DNA of 64,000 nucleotides from Niveispirillum sp943371025. GTDB lineage: Bacteria; Pseudomonadota; Alphaproteobacteria; Azospirillales; Azospirillaceae. Location: positions 248,001 through 312,000 of the forward strand of contig CALRTC020000001.1 in assembly GCA_943371025.1 (NCBI GenBank). Reading direction: 5' to 3'. How positions within the stretch are numbered: the first letter of the stretch is position 1; the number at the start of each line of letters is the position of its first letter. Position numbers and translations under genes: made by a program. Under the pieces are notes generated by a model. The model was not told where the DNA came from and did not search any database. It worked only from the letters and a program-made list of their open reading frames with translations. Positions 27,022-35,327 of the stretch are shown here, piece after piece.

Positions 27022-28065
27022 TCAGCGTTTCGCCGGCGGGGCGGTGGAACGGCGGATGACCACATGATGCGGCAGGACCCGGTGGAACACCTGAGCGGGT
27101 TCGCCGGGCTGCTGCCGCTTGGCCGTCAGCGTGTTCAGCAGGATCTCCGCCGCTGCATCCGCCATTTCCTGGATGGGCTGCTTGACCGTGGTCAGCGGCG
27201 GCCAGACCATTTCCGCCAGTTCGATATCATCGAATCCGACCACCGACAGGTCACCCGGCAGCGACAGGCCGCGATCATGGGCCACCGACAGCACGGCGGC
27301 GGCCATTTCATCGTTCGACGCGATGATGGCCGTGGGCGGTTCGGCCAGGGATAGCAGGCGACGCGCGCAGGGCAGGGCCGAACGATAGGTGAAGCCGCCC
27401 TGTTCGATGATCTCCGGGTCCGGTTCCAGCCCATATTCCTGCAAGGCGTCGCAATAGCCGGAATAGCGCAGCTTGGTGCCGGCATGATGTTCCGGCCCCT
27501 TGATGAAGCCGATTCGCCGATGGCCGAAGGCCAGCAGATGCAGGGTCAGGTCATTACACCCGGCCCGTTCATCAATGCGCACCGACGATCCCGTGGGCCG
27601 TTCGAACTGCGGCGTGACGCGCACATAGGGCACGTCGGCCTGTTCCAGTACGCCCAGCACCGTTTCATTGTCGGTGACCGGGGCCGTCAGCACGACGCCG
27701 TCCAGGCTCAACTGGTTGACCAGTTTGCTGACCCGGTCTTCCACATCGTCACCGCGATAATCAATCTCTTCGATCAGCAGATGATAGCCCTGGTTCCGGA
27801 AACGGGTCAGCAGGCCCATCTGGATCTGACCCGTATAGGGGCCACCCGGATCGCCATAGATATGGGCGATCAGATAGGAACGGTCGCCCTTCAGGCTCTG
27901 TGCCGATTTATTGGGGCGGAACTGCAAATCCGCCATCACCTTCAGGACACGTTCGCGGGTTTCGGCGCTGACATAGCGCTCATTATTCATTACCCGCGAA
28001 ACGGTCTTGATGGAGGCGCCGGCGGCGCGCGCCACATCTATGATCGTCGGCCTGCGTTCTGCCAC
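27022..28065 (-). CDS. LacI-family transcriptional regulator
   Basis: 347 residues. The helix-turn-helix PTIIDVARAAGASIKTVSRVMNN is at residues 6-28 (written here as two parts, PTIIDVARAAG and ASIKTVSRVMNN), followed by the RPNKSAQSLKG hinge and a periplasmic-binding-like sugar domain (SNDEMAAAVLS, VVGFDDIELAEMVWPPLTTV). It starts with GTG at 28065. It most likely represses the GH3/receptor/halogenase genes and itself, with a sugar or glycoside as inducer. The operator candidates at 19951 and 28161 share AACGTTGTC. Confidence 0.9.
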   Translation of the reverse strand: MAERRPTIIDVARAAGASIKTVSRVMNNERYVSAETRERVLKVMADLQFRPNKSAQSLKGDRSYLIAHIYGDPGGPYTGQIQMGLLTRFRNQGYHLLIEEIDYRGDDVEDRVSKLVNQLSLDGVVLTAPVTDNETVLGVLEQADVPYVRVTPQFERPTGSSVRIDERAGCNDLTLHLLAFGHRRIGFIKGPEHHAGTKLRYSGYCDALQEYGLEPDPEIIEQGGFTYRSALPCARRLLSLAEPPTAIIASNDEMAAAVLSVAHDRGLSLPGDLSVVGFDDIELAEMVWPPLTTVKQPIQEMADAAAEILLNTLTAKRQQPGEPAQVFHRVLPHHVVIRRSTAPPAKR

Positions 28066-28160
28066 GATTGCACACCCGTTCCACTGTCAAGAATACGGAC
28101 CTGCAGGCCCGCCGGACATTGATCCAAATTTCACGGAAAACCTAACAATTGCAAGTGCCG

Positions 28161-28174
28161 GGTAACGTTGTCAG
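28161..28174. promoter_or_regulatory. LacI-type operator candidate upstream of the lacI-family gene
   Basis: GGTAACGTTGTCAG shares nine bases (AACGTTGTC) with the perfect palindrome at 19951-19962. It lies about 100 bases upstream of the regulator start, a usual position for autoregulation. The remaining 28066-28378 gap has no other feature that I can support. Confidence 0.45.
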
Positions 28175-28378
28175 ATCAACGCGCCGCGCGGGCGCGCGGA
28201 ACCGGGGCAACGCATTGCTCCAGTGAATAGTTTGGTTAATTCAACAAGTGCGTCTCAAATATCACAGATTATTTCTTGGGCACCCAAAAGGAAAATGATT
28301 GAGTTGGGTCAATGCTACCGCTATCGCCGGCGCTATTTTCACACGCCATCAGCCACATATCGTGTGGAGCCTGGCGCT

Positions 28379-30037
28379 ATGCCCAAGGATTTCGTGTCCG
28401 GCATCGACGATGTCGATGACCGTCTTCGTTTTTTTCGTTTGGATGCCGAGACCTGCCAACTCCTGCGCGAAATCGGTCCTGTCATCGTCCAGGCCCTGCC
28501 TTCCATTGCCCAGGGCTTCTACAGCCGGCTGGCCACAGTGCCGGAACTGGCGCCGATGATTGCGGCGCCGGGCAAGGTCGGCCTTCTGACCGACGCCCAG
28601 GTCCGGCATTGGGGCAGCCTGTTCAGCGGTCGCTTCGATGCGGCCTATGTCAACCAGGCACGCCGCGTCGGGCGCGCGCATGACCGGATCGGCCTGGCGC
28701 CGCGCTGGTATATCGGCGCCTATTCGCATTTCCTGGAAGACCTGTTCGATACGGTTCTGGCGCGCCGCTGGTCGCGGGAGCGTACCCATGCCGCCCTGTC
28801 CGCCATCCTGCGGGCCACGCTGCTGGACATGGAACTGGCCGTTTCCTCCTACGCCGAAAGCGGAGAGGCGAACCGTCTGCGGCTGGAGATGCTGCAACTG
28901 ACCGACCGGATCGAGAAGGACATCGAACAGACGGTGGCAGAGGTCGCGGCGGAGGCCGCGCACATGGTCGACGGGGCGGATCGCCTGGGCAACACGGCCC
29001 AGGCCCTGCGCGAAGCAGCCACGGCCATGGCTGCCGCCGCCGATCAGGCCCTGGCCCATGTCCAGGCAGTGGCAGCGGCCGCCGAACAGCTTGAGGATAC
29101 CAGCCGGGCCATCGCCGAGCAGGTGCAGCGTTCCACGGCCGTCACCGACAATGTCGCCACCCGTGCCGGTCAGACGGCGGAAACCGTTTCGCAATTGTCC
29201 ACCGCGACGGCCCGTATCAATGACGTCGTGCGGCTGGTGCAGACCATCGCGTCACAGACCAAACTGCTGGCCCTGAATGCCAGCATCGAGGCAGCCAGGG
29301 CGGGGGAGGCCGGACGCGGCTTCGTCGTGGTTGCGGCGGAAGTCAAGAATCTGGCCCGCCAGACGGAGGATGCCATCGGCACCGTCAGCGCCCAGGCCGA
29401 CGCCATCAAGACCGTAACCCTGGCGACGGGTGACAGCGTCGATGGGGTTGTCCGTGATATCCACCGCGTTGATGCCATCTCCGCCGAGGTGCGCCATGCC
29501 ACCGACCAGCAACAGCACGCGACAGCCGAAATCTCCCGTGGGGCGTCCTCGGCGGCCGGTCAGACGCGGGAACTGGCGCAGCGGGCCAACAGCATGCTGG
29601 ACCATGCCCGAATCACCGGCGACACCGCGACAGAGGTGCGGTCGCTGGCCAGCGATGTGAATGAACGGCTGCTGGGGCTGCGCCGACGGGTGACGGAAGT
29701 GTTGCGCCATTCCACCGCCGGCGACCGGCGGCGGGGTACCCGCGCAGCGGTGACCTTGGACTTCCAGGGCGAATTCGCGGGCCGGCGGCTGAACGGCAGG
29801 ACCATCGACCTGTCGACCGATGGCTGCCTGTTGCAGAATGTCGCCCCGGCCCTGCCGGCGGGTGCCCAGGGCTGGGTGCGCATTACTGGCATCGGGGAGT
29901 TGCGGGGGCGCGTCTGCGACGTCAGCCCCAACGGCCTGCATATCGCGTTCGAGCAGGTGCCCGCCCAGATTGCCGCCGACATCCGGCGCATGGTCCACAC
30001 CATCGCGGGGGATCTGGCGGCGGCGTCGCCGGATTGA
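28379..30037 (+). CDS. Globin-coupled chemotransducer with C-terminal PilZ domain
   Basis: 552 residues from the ATG at 28379, with GGAG about ten bases upstream. Residues about 10-160 are a sensor globin: RAHDRIGLAPRWYIGAY carries the proximal histidine (His101). Residues about 190-440 are a methyl-accepting signalling domain with the hairpin tip LLALNASIEAARAGEAGRG. Residues about 450-545 are a PilZ domain, with RRGTR (RxxxR) and DLSTDG (D/NxSxxG), the c-di-GMP-binding residues. No membrane helix is present, so it is a soluble oxygen sensor of the HemAT type. The fusion would let c-di-GMP modulate aerotaxis output; flagellar genes are 3 kb away. Confidence 0.88.
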   Translation: MPKDFVSGIDDVDDRLRFFRLDAETCQLLREIGPVIVQALPSIAQGFYSRLATVPELAPMIAAPGKVGLLTDAQVRHWGSLFSGRFDAAYVNQARRVGRAHDRIGLAPRWYIGAYSHFLEDLFDTVLARRWSRERTHAALSAILRATLLDMELAVSSYAESGEANRLRLEMLQLTDRIEKDIEQTVAEVAAEAAHMVDGADRLGNTAQALREAATAMAAAADQALAHVQAVAAAAEQLEDTSRAIAEQVQRSTAVTDNVATRAGQTAETVSQLSTATARINDVVRLVQTIASQTKLLALNASIEAARAGEAGRGFVVVAAEVKNLARQTEDAIGTVSAQADAIKTVTLATGDSVDGVVRDIHRVDAISAEVRHATDQQQHATAEISRGASSAAGQTRELAQRANSMLDHARITGDTATEVRSLASDVNERLLGLRRRVTEVLRHSTAGDRRRGTRAAVTLDFQGEFAGRRLNGRTIDLSTDGCLLQNVAPALPAGAQGWVRITGIGELRGRVCDVSPNGLHIAFEQVPAQIAADIRRMVHTIAGDLAAASPD

Positions 30038-30043
30038 CGCCCT

Positions 30044-30754
30044 TCAGCCTTCCTCGGCGATGCGGGACAGCAGGTTGCGGTCGCACATCACCAAGCCATA
30101 GGCATCCGTATCGCGGATGGCGCCGCAGCGTTTGAAGTCGGAGATGGTGCGGCTGGCGGTTTCCAGCGTCACAGCCAGGATGGACCCCATGTCCTCCCGC
30201 GTGAACAGTTTGACCGGGCCGTCCAGCGTATCTTCCGACAAAAGCAGCAGCAGCCGGGCCATGCGCTGACGGGCGTTGCCTGTGGACAGGGCCGTCAGGA
30301 ACCCGTCGGCCACCGACAGCGCCTCGTGCCATTTCTGCATCAGGCGCAGATGCAGGCGCGGCGTGCGGGTCTGCAGCTGGTTGATGGTGCTGACGGGGAT
30401 GCGGCACAGCTCCACCGGTTGCAGCGCGATGGCCTGATGTTCGTAGTTCGGCTTGACCAGGGCTTCCAGCCCGGCCACACCGCCCAGCCGGACCAGACGC
30501 ACGATGCGCTGGGATCCGTCGGGCTGGAAATGCACCAGCTTGACCAAGCCGCGCCGCACCGTGAACAGGGCCGCCGCTTCCTCGTCCATGCCATAGATCT
30601 GCGCGCCCGCCTCGAAATGCAGTTCCTCGACCGGGGTGTGCAGATGGTCGAAATCACTTTCCGTCAGGTCCGCGAACAGGACCAGATGCCGGATGCCACA
30701 GTCGCGGCAGGCGGCAACCCCCTTCCAGGCAGCTTCGATCTGCGGTGCCTTCAC
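30044..30754 (-). CDS. CRP/FNR-family regulator, FNR-like with incomplete cysteine set
   Basis: 236 residues from a GTG at 30754 with GGAGAGGG upstream; an ATG at 30838 has no such site. The N-terminus has CRDCGIRHLVLFADL, as in FNR/FixK-type proteins, but the third cysteine usually found before the DL is phenylalanine. A central cysteine (VELCRIP) is kept. The cyclic-nucleotide-like beta-roll and a winged helix with TLETASRTISDF (E..SR recognition helix) follow. It would control genes through TTGAT-N4-ATCAA-like sites, perhaps responding to oxygen or redox state. It lies convergent with the globin sensor gene, six bases away. Confidence 0.82.
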   Translation of the reverse strand: MKAPQIEAAWKGVAACRDCGIRHLVLFADLTESDFDHLHTPVEELHFEAGAQIYGMDEEAAALFTVRRGLVKLVHFQPDGSQRIVRLVRLGGVAGLEALVKPNYEHQAIALQPVELCRIPVSTINQLQTRTPRLHLRLMQKWHEALSVADGFLTALSTGNARQRMARLLLLLSEDTLDGPVKLFTREDMGSILAVTLETASRTISDFKRCGAIRDTDAYGLVMCDRNLLSRIAEEG

Positions 30755-30834
30755 CGTTCCCTCTCCCCAATATTCGCGGTCATCAATATGCGCTGCCGGC
30801 CCACGGGCGGCAAATGCGACCCGTTCGCCCACGA

Positions 30835-30873
30835 CCAAAGAAATACCCCCGGACGGATGGCACCGTCCGGGGG
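30835..30873 (-). terminator. Terminator of the flgFGAH operon
   Basis: A perfect 11-bp stem CCCCCGGACGG (30846-30856) / CCGTCCGGGGG (30863-30873) with a six-base loop. On the minus strand it is followed by TATTTCTTT. It lies about 35 bases after the flgH stop. Confidence 0.75.
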
Positions 30874-30906
30874 CAGGGGGGGGAGGGGAAGGGGAAGGGG
30901 AAGGGG
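30871..30906 (+). repeat. G-rich tract with GGGGAA repeats
   Basis: Several runs of four or more G separated by A or AA, ending directly at the flgH stop codon. The plus strand has the sequence needed for a G-quadruplex. The minus-strand mRNA would be C-rich just before the terminator stem. Confidence 0.6.
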
Positions 30907-30907
30907 A

Positions 30908-31672
30908 TCAGAACGGGCTGATGGCTTCCAGGACCTGCTGACCCCAGCGCGGGGCCTGCACGTCGGACAGGTTGCCGCGACCACCATAGGAGACCCGGGC
31001 CTCGGCAATCTTTTCATAGGAGATGGTGTTGGCGGAATTGATGTCTTCCGGCCGGATGATGCCGGTCAGGGTCAGTTCCCGCACCTCGTTATTGACGCGC
31101 ACTTCCTGCTTGCCCTGCACGACCATGTTGCCGTTGGGCAGGACCTGCACGATCAACGCCGCCACCTGAAGATTGATCTGTTCCTGACGCTGGATCTGGC
31201 CTGTGCCGGCGCTGCTGGTCTTGCCGGTGGCGCTGATCAGGCTGGCGGGGGACACGGTATTGGGCAGGATGTTGTTGGTGCTGCTTTCCAGGCCGAGCAG
31301 GTTGGGGATGCCCATGCTGTCACTGCCGTCCCGCGTGCGGGACGTGTTGTTCTGCATCTGGGCCTTGTCGTTGATCTGGATGGTCACGGTCAGGATGTCA
31401 CCGACACGGGCGGCGCGCTGATCCTTGAAAAAGGCGCGCGCGCCGGCCCGCCACAGCGAATTGGCCTGGCGATCCTGTACCGGCGCTTCCGGCATGGGCA
31501 GACGCACGGGGCGGTAGTTGGGGTCGCGCGACGGGTCGTCGATGCCCGACAAGGGCGGCGTCTGGCCGATGGCCGCCAGCTTGTCGGTAACGCAGCCGGT
31601 CAGCAGCGTGGCGGTGGCCGACAGCAGGACCAGGGAGCGGAAGGAACGGGCGATCAGCGGACGGGCAGACAT
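30908..31672 (-). CDS. flgH: Flagellar L-ring lipoprotein FlgH
   Basis: 254 residues with a lipoprotein signal ending LLTGC (cysteine about residue 27), so it is anchored in the outer membrane. It contains the family segments SLWRAGARAFFKDQRAARVGDILTV (as SLWRAGARAFF and ARVGDILTV), NGNMVVQGKQEVRVNNE and LTGIIRPEDI. FlgH forms the outer-membrane L ring around the flagellar rod. It is the last gene of a flgF-flgG-flgA-flgH operon, 11 bases after flgA. Confidence 0.95.
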   Translation of the reverse strand: MSARPLIARSFRSLVLLSATATLLTGCVTDKLAAIGQTPPLSGIDDPSRDPNYRPVRLPMPEAPVQDRQANSLWRAGARAFFKDQRAARVGDILTVTIQINDKAQMQNNTSRTRDGSDSMGIPNLLGLESSTNNILPNTVSPASLISATGKTSSAGTGQIQRQEQINLQVAALIVQVLPNGNMVVQGKQEVRVNNEVRELTLTGIIRPEDINSANTISYEKIAEARVSYGGRGNLSDVQAPRWGQQVLEAISPF

Positions 31673-31683
31673 CTCGGTTCTCC

Positions 31684-32667
31684 TTAGCGGGCGGCCCGGG
31701 CGGGCCCACCCTTGCTTTGCATGACAGGCGGGGCGATCTGGCCACCGGGGGTCACGATCACCAGATTGGGACCGGCCACCACCGCCTCGATCACTCTGCT
31801 GGAGGACGTATTCACAATCCGTACCAACTCGCCTTCCGACCCGTCTGCCAGGGCCTTTCCGGATGCCGTCAGCTGCATCGTCGCTGTCTTCAACAGGATG
31901 GTGACGGGCTGACCCTTGGCGACCACGATGGGGTCGCGCACGTCACGGCTGTTCACCGCCTGGTTCGGCGCGACGGCGCGCCGCAATGTTTTTCCAATGA
32001 TTTCAGAGGCTTGAATGACGGCGCCGGCCTGCACGCGGTCACGCGGCACCGACAGATAGGTGATGTCGCCATCGGCAATGACCTCGCCCATGCCCAGGCG
32101 GCGCGACAGGACGGGCAGTTCCACCATGTCCTGGACGCGGGCGCCGATGGTCTGGCGCACCAGCTCGGGTCCCTCGGCCGGGGCTACCAGTTCGGCCGTG
32201 ACGCGGCCACGCTGAGCGTCATAGGTAAGATTTTCCACCCGCACGGTGGCATCATTGCCGGCCGGCAAAAACAGCGTCAGCGTGCGATTATCCATCAGCA
32301 CATCGGCCCCGTCGCCCGCACCGGCGGCGCGCACGGCCTGGCGCAGCCCTTCCTGGATGATGGCCTGGGTCACCTGTACGGAGGCGCGATCGACCATGAT
32401 GCGGTCGGCCCCACCCGTCGCGTGCCAGTCCAGCCCGTTGGCCGTGGCGATGCGCGTCAGGGTGGGGGCGTCCAGCCCTGCCTTTCGGCCCGGCGCCGGG
32501 GCATTCATCACCGGGCGCATGGCCTGTTCAGGAGAAAGCCCGTCGAACAGGTCGCCCAGCAGAATTTGCCCATCGGCGACCGTGGCGGCCGGCTTCAGCG
32601 TGGCGGCCTGGGCGGCGGCACCGGTGAACAGCGTGGCGGCAAGCAGCAGGGCGGCGAAACGGGTCAT
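31684..32667 (-). CDS. flgA: Flagellar P-ring assembly chaperone FlgA
   Basis: 327 residues, with a signal peptide MTRFAALLLAATLFTGAAAQA. The C-terminal SAF-like part (MGEVIADGDITYLSVPRDRV, LRRAVAPNQAVNSRDVRDP, VAKGQPVTILLKT) is diagnostic. It works in the periplasm to assemble the FlgI P ring. The N-terminal 130 residues are longer than in enteric FlgA, as is usual in alphaproteobacteria. It lies between flgG and flgH. Confidence 0.92.
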   Translation of the reverse strand: MTRFAALLLAATLFTGAAAQAATLKPAATVADGQILLGDLFDGLSPEQAMRPVMNAPAPGRKAGLDAPTLTRIATANGLDWHATGGADRIMVDRASVQVTQAIIQEGLRQAVRAAGAGDGADVLMDNRTLTLFLPAGNDATVRVENLTYDAQRGRVTAELVAPAEGPELVRQTIGARVQDMVELPVLSRRLGMGEVIADGDITYLSVPRDRVQAGAVIQASEIIGKTLRRAVAPNQAVNSRDVRDPIVVAKGQPVTILLKTATMQLTASGKALADGSEGELVRIVNTSSSRVIEAVVAGPNLVIVTPGGQIAPPVMQSKGGPARAAR

Positions 32668-32713
32668 GGCGGGGCGTCCGGATGGGGGTGGGCAAAATCA
32701 GCCGGGTGGGGGA

Positions 32714-33499
32714 TCAGCGCAGCTGGCTGACCGACTGCATCATCTGGTCGGTGGTGGAGATGACGCGGGAATTCATTTCATAGGCGCGCTGGGCGGTGAT
32801 CAGCTGGGTGATTTCCGAGACGATGTTGACGTTCGACGTTTCCACCGAACCCTGGATCACGCGGCCGAAGCCGGGGGCGCCGGGATTGCCGGTGATGGCC
32901 TGGCCGGAAGCCGGGGTTTCCAGCAGCAGATTGTCGCCGATGGCTTCCAGGCCGGTGGTGTTGGGGAAGGTGGCCAACTGAAGCTGGCCGACATTCTGCG
33001 GCACGGTCTGGCCGTCGATCTTGGCCAGCACTTCACCGTTCGGGTTGACGGTGATGTCGATGGTGTTCTGCGGAATGACGACGCCGGGCAGCACCTGATA
33101 GCCGTCGGCCGTGACGATCGTGCCTTCCGCATTCAACTGAAGCGCACCGGCGCGGGTATAGGCCGTTTCGCCGTTGGGCAGCTGCACCTGGAAATAGCCG
33201 TGACCGTTGATGGCCAAGTCCAGCGTGTTGCCGGTCGGGTTGATGTTGCCCTGCTCGTTGATGCGATAGATGGCGGCGGCCTTGACGCCCGTGCCCACCT
33301 GGATGCCCGACGGGACGATGGTGCCGGCGTCAGAGGAGGTGGAACCGACGCGGCGCTGGTTCTGGTACAGCAGGTCCTGGAATTCGGCCCGCTGACGCTT
33401 GTAACCGGTCGTCGTCATGTTGGCGATGTTGTTGGAGATGGTTTCCACATTGAGCTGCTGAGCCAGCATGCCGGTGGCACCGATGGAGAGAGAGCGCAT
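32714..33499 (-). CDS. flgG: Flagellar distal rod protein FlgG
   Basis: 261 residues, the usual FlgG length. It begins MRSLSIGATGMLAQQLNVETISNN, with the conserved N-terminal NNIANMTTTGYKRQ segment, and ends with the coiled VNIVSEITQLITAQRAYEMNSRVI region common to axial proteins. It forms the distal rod that passes through the P and L rings. It has no cleaved signal and is exported by the flagellar type III system. It follows flgF after 25 bases. Confidence 0.95.
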   Translation of the reverse strand: MRSLSIGATGMLAQQLNVETISNNIANMTTTGYKRQRAEFQDLLYQNQRRVGSTSSDAGTIVPSGIQVGTGVKAAAIYRINEQGNINPTGNTLDLAINGHGYFQVQLPNGETAYTRAGALQLNAEGTIVTADGYQVLPGVVIPQNTIDITVNPNGEVLAKIDGQTVPQNVGQLQLATFPNTTGLEAIGDNLLLETPASGQAITGNPGAPGFGRVIQGSVETSNVNIVSEITQLITAQRAYEMNSRVISTTDQMMQSVSQLR

Positions 33500-33524
33500 G
33501 GTTCCGATCCTTCTGACTGGCTAA

Positions 33525-34247
33525 TTACTGAACGCGAGCGAGCTTGCCGATGGCGCCGCGGATGCGTTCATGTTCGGTATCGATCAGTTTCTGGACGCTT
33601 TGGTAGGTGCGCAGCACGTCGATCATCTGCGTCACTTCCACCACGCCCTGCACGTTGGAGCCTTCGATGGCGCCCTGCGTCACCTGCGGCTGCTCCACGG
33701 CAATTTCTGCCTGGGCGGTTTCGTAAAGCCCGCCACCCAGTTCCATCATCTTCTGCGGGTCGGCGAAGGTGACGACCTTCAGCTTGGCAACCTCACCGTT
33801 TTCGGTGCTGACCGTGCCGTCGCCGGCGATATGGATTTCGGTGGTGCCAGCCGGCATGATGATGCGCTGGTTATTGGCATCCAGCAGCGGCAGCCCCGAA
33901 CGGTCGACCAGTTCGCGGTCGGCGTTCAACTGCAGGGCGCCACCACGGGTATAGCGGGGGCCAGAAATCGTTTCGATGGCAAAATAACCATCGGAACGCA
34001 AGGCAACATCCAGTTCATTGTTGGTCACCTGGATCGGGCCGACATCGACATTGCGCTGCAGACCGTAATCCTGGACGAAGCTCATACGGTCGCCTTCGCG
34101 GTCCGGACGCTCCAGATATTCCAGAAACAGCATGCGCTGCGACTTGAAGCCGGTGGTGTTCATGTTGGCGATGTTGTTCGACACCACGTCCAGCTGGCGG
34201 CGCAGGGCTTCCTGGCGGGACAGCGTGATGTAGAGAGAGTTTTCCAT
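33525..34247 (-). CDS. flgF: Flagellar proximal rod protein FlgF
   Basis: 240 residues from the ATG at 34247 (MENSLYITLSRQEALRRQLD), with the axial-protein N-terminus VSNNIANMNTTGFKSQ and a C-terminal GVVEVTQMIDVLRTYQSVQ coiled segment. It is a proximal rod subunit, exported by the flagellar secretion system. It is the first gene of the flgF-flgG-flgA-flgH operon and lies 59 bases downstream of a near-perfect sigma-54 promoter. The reading frame runs further upstream without a plausible start. Confidence 0.93.
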   Translation of the reverse strand: MENSLYITLSRQEALRRQLDVVSNNIANMNTTGFKSQRMLFLEYLERPDREGDRMSFVQDYGLQRNVDVGPIQVTNNELDVALRSDGYFAIETISGPRYTRGGALQLNADRELVDRSGLPLLDANNQRIIMPAGTTEIHIAGDGTVSTENGEVAKLKVVTFADPQKMMELGGGLYETAQAEIAVEQPQVTQGAIEGSNVQGVVEVTQMIDVLRTYQSVQKLIDTEHERIRGAIGKLARVQ

Positions 34248-34305
34248 CGCTTGGTTGACCTTCCGATGCGGTGGCCGATGTGGCCGTTGCTCGGGAAATC
34301 TATAA

Positions 34306-34320
34306 GCAATGGGCGTGCCA
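34306..34320 (-). promoter_or_regulatory. Sigma-54 (-24/-12) promoter of the flgF operon
   Basis: On the minus strand TTGGCACGCCCATTGCTT matches the sigma-54 consensus TGGCACG-N4-TTGCW, with the GG and GC elements correctly spaced. The -12 element is 59 bases before the flgF start. Sigma-54 control of rod/ring genes is established for Caulobacter and other alphaproteobacteria. Confidence 0.8.
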
Positions 34321-34393
34321 ACTATGTGTGGTTGGCGGAAATCCGCCCTTTTCCGTTGCGCCGTCAGGGTGGTCGGCAAATAATGCCGCCACC

Positions 34394-34903
34394 ATGATCC
34401 TGCCTGACATCCTGGCCCCCGGCCTCGCGCTCGTCTTCTGCGGTACCGCACCATCCCGCATCTCCGCGGCCAAGGGGGCCTACTATGCCAATCCCGGCAA
34501 CGCCTTCTGGCCCACGCTGCGCCGGACGGGCATGGTCCCGCCGGATTTCGCGGTGGCGGACTTCCCCCGCCTGCCCGAATTCGGCCTGGGCCTGACGGAT
34601 CTGAACAAGGTGGAGATCGGCAATGATGTCGACCTGACGCCGGACGGGTTCGACATTCCTGGGTTCATCACCAAGATGCGCGTTCACCGCCCAGCCGCCA
34701 TCGCCTTTACCAGCAAGAATGGTGCCCGGCTGTTCCTGGGGCCGCGGTCGGTCCCGGCCTGGGGCCGGCAGGCGGCGGATTGGGAAGGCATTACGCTGTT
34801 CGTGCTGCCATCGCCATCCGGTCAGGCGCGGGCCAGCTTCGACCTGGGGCCCTGGCGGGAAGTGGCCGCCTTTGTCGCTGCAAGACGCGGGGCAAGCTGT
34901 TAG
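34394..34903 (+). CDS. Mismatch-specific (G:T/U) DNA glycosylase, MUG/TDG-like
   Basis: 169 residues. GTAPSRISAAKGAYYANPGNAFW (residues about 17-39; core PGNAFW) matches the uracil/thymine-DNA glycosylase family 2 pattern of a GxxPS loop followed by a PGNxFW motif. FTSKNGARLFLG and LPSPSGQAR are the later family segments. It would excise uracil or thymine mispaired with guanine to start base-excision repair. The ATG at 34394 is the first that fits the family N-terminus. It is divergent from flgF, sharing that promoter region. Confidence 0.82.
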   Translation: MILPDILAPGLALVFCGTAPSRISAAKGAYYANPGNAFWPTLRRTGMVPPDFAVADFPRLPEFGLGLTDLNKVEIGNDVDLTPDGFDIPGFITKMRVHRPAAIAFTSKNGARLFLGPRSVPAWGRQAADWEGITLFVLPSPSGQARASFDLGPWREVAAFVAARRGASC

Positions 34904-34942
34904 GATGGTCGAACAGCCAGATGTTTGATGGGGTCAGGGGCC

Positions 34943-35263
34943 ATGCCCGATCAGGACGATATCGATGCGATGTTCGGTGAAATGGCCGGTGGTGCCGCCC
35001 CGGCCCGCCCGGCGTCCGACACGCAGGAGATTTCCGCCGTCTATGACACGGAAGTGGAGATGAGCGTCGTGCTGGGCACGTCCAACATCCGCGTGCGCGA
35101 CCTGCTGAAGCTGGGCCGCGGCGCCATCGTGGAACTGGACCGCAAGATCGATGATCTGTCCGACATTGTCGTGTCGGGCCGCATGGTGGCGCGCGGCGAA
35201 GTGACGATCGTCGAGGACAAGATCGCTGTCACCTTCCGCGAATTCGCCCGCATCAACAATTGA
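34943..35263 (+). CDS. fliN: Flagellar motor switch protein FliN
   Basis: 106 residues. The N-terminal tail is acidic (MPDQDDIDAMFGEM, a CheY-binding-like segment). The C-terminal SpoA/FliN domain contains VEMSVVLGTSNIRVRDLLKLGRGAIVEL (seen as VRDLLKLGRG), VSGRMVARGEV and FREFARINN. FliN with FliM and FliG forms the C ring that sets rotation direction. The ATG at 34943 follows AGGGG; an ATG at 34928 is possible. It stands alone here, apart from the rod operon. Confidence 0.88.
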   Translation: MPDQDDIDAMFGEMAGGAAPARPASDTQEISAVYDTEVEMSVVLGTSNIRVRDLLKLGRGAIVELDRKIDDLSDIVVSGRMVARGEVTIVEDKIAVTFREFARINN

Positions 35264-35295
35264 CACCCGGCCGTCGGCCGATCGGTATTTCAGGC

Positions 35296-35327
35296 AAAAA
35301 AAAGCCGGCTGCTGGGAAGCAGCCGGC
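35296..35327 (-). terminator. Strong minus-strand terminator
   Basis: A perfect 10-bp stem GCCGGCTGCT/AGCAGCCGGC with a four-base loop. On the minus strand it is followed by eight T. It is about 195 bases beyond the CRP-like gene's stop and the only clear terminator for transcripts from that side. Confidence 0.85.
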
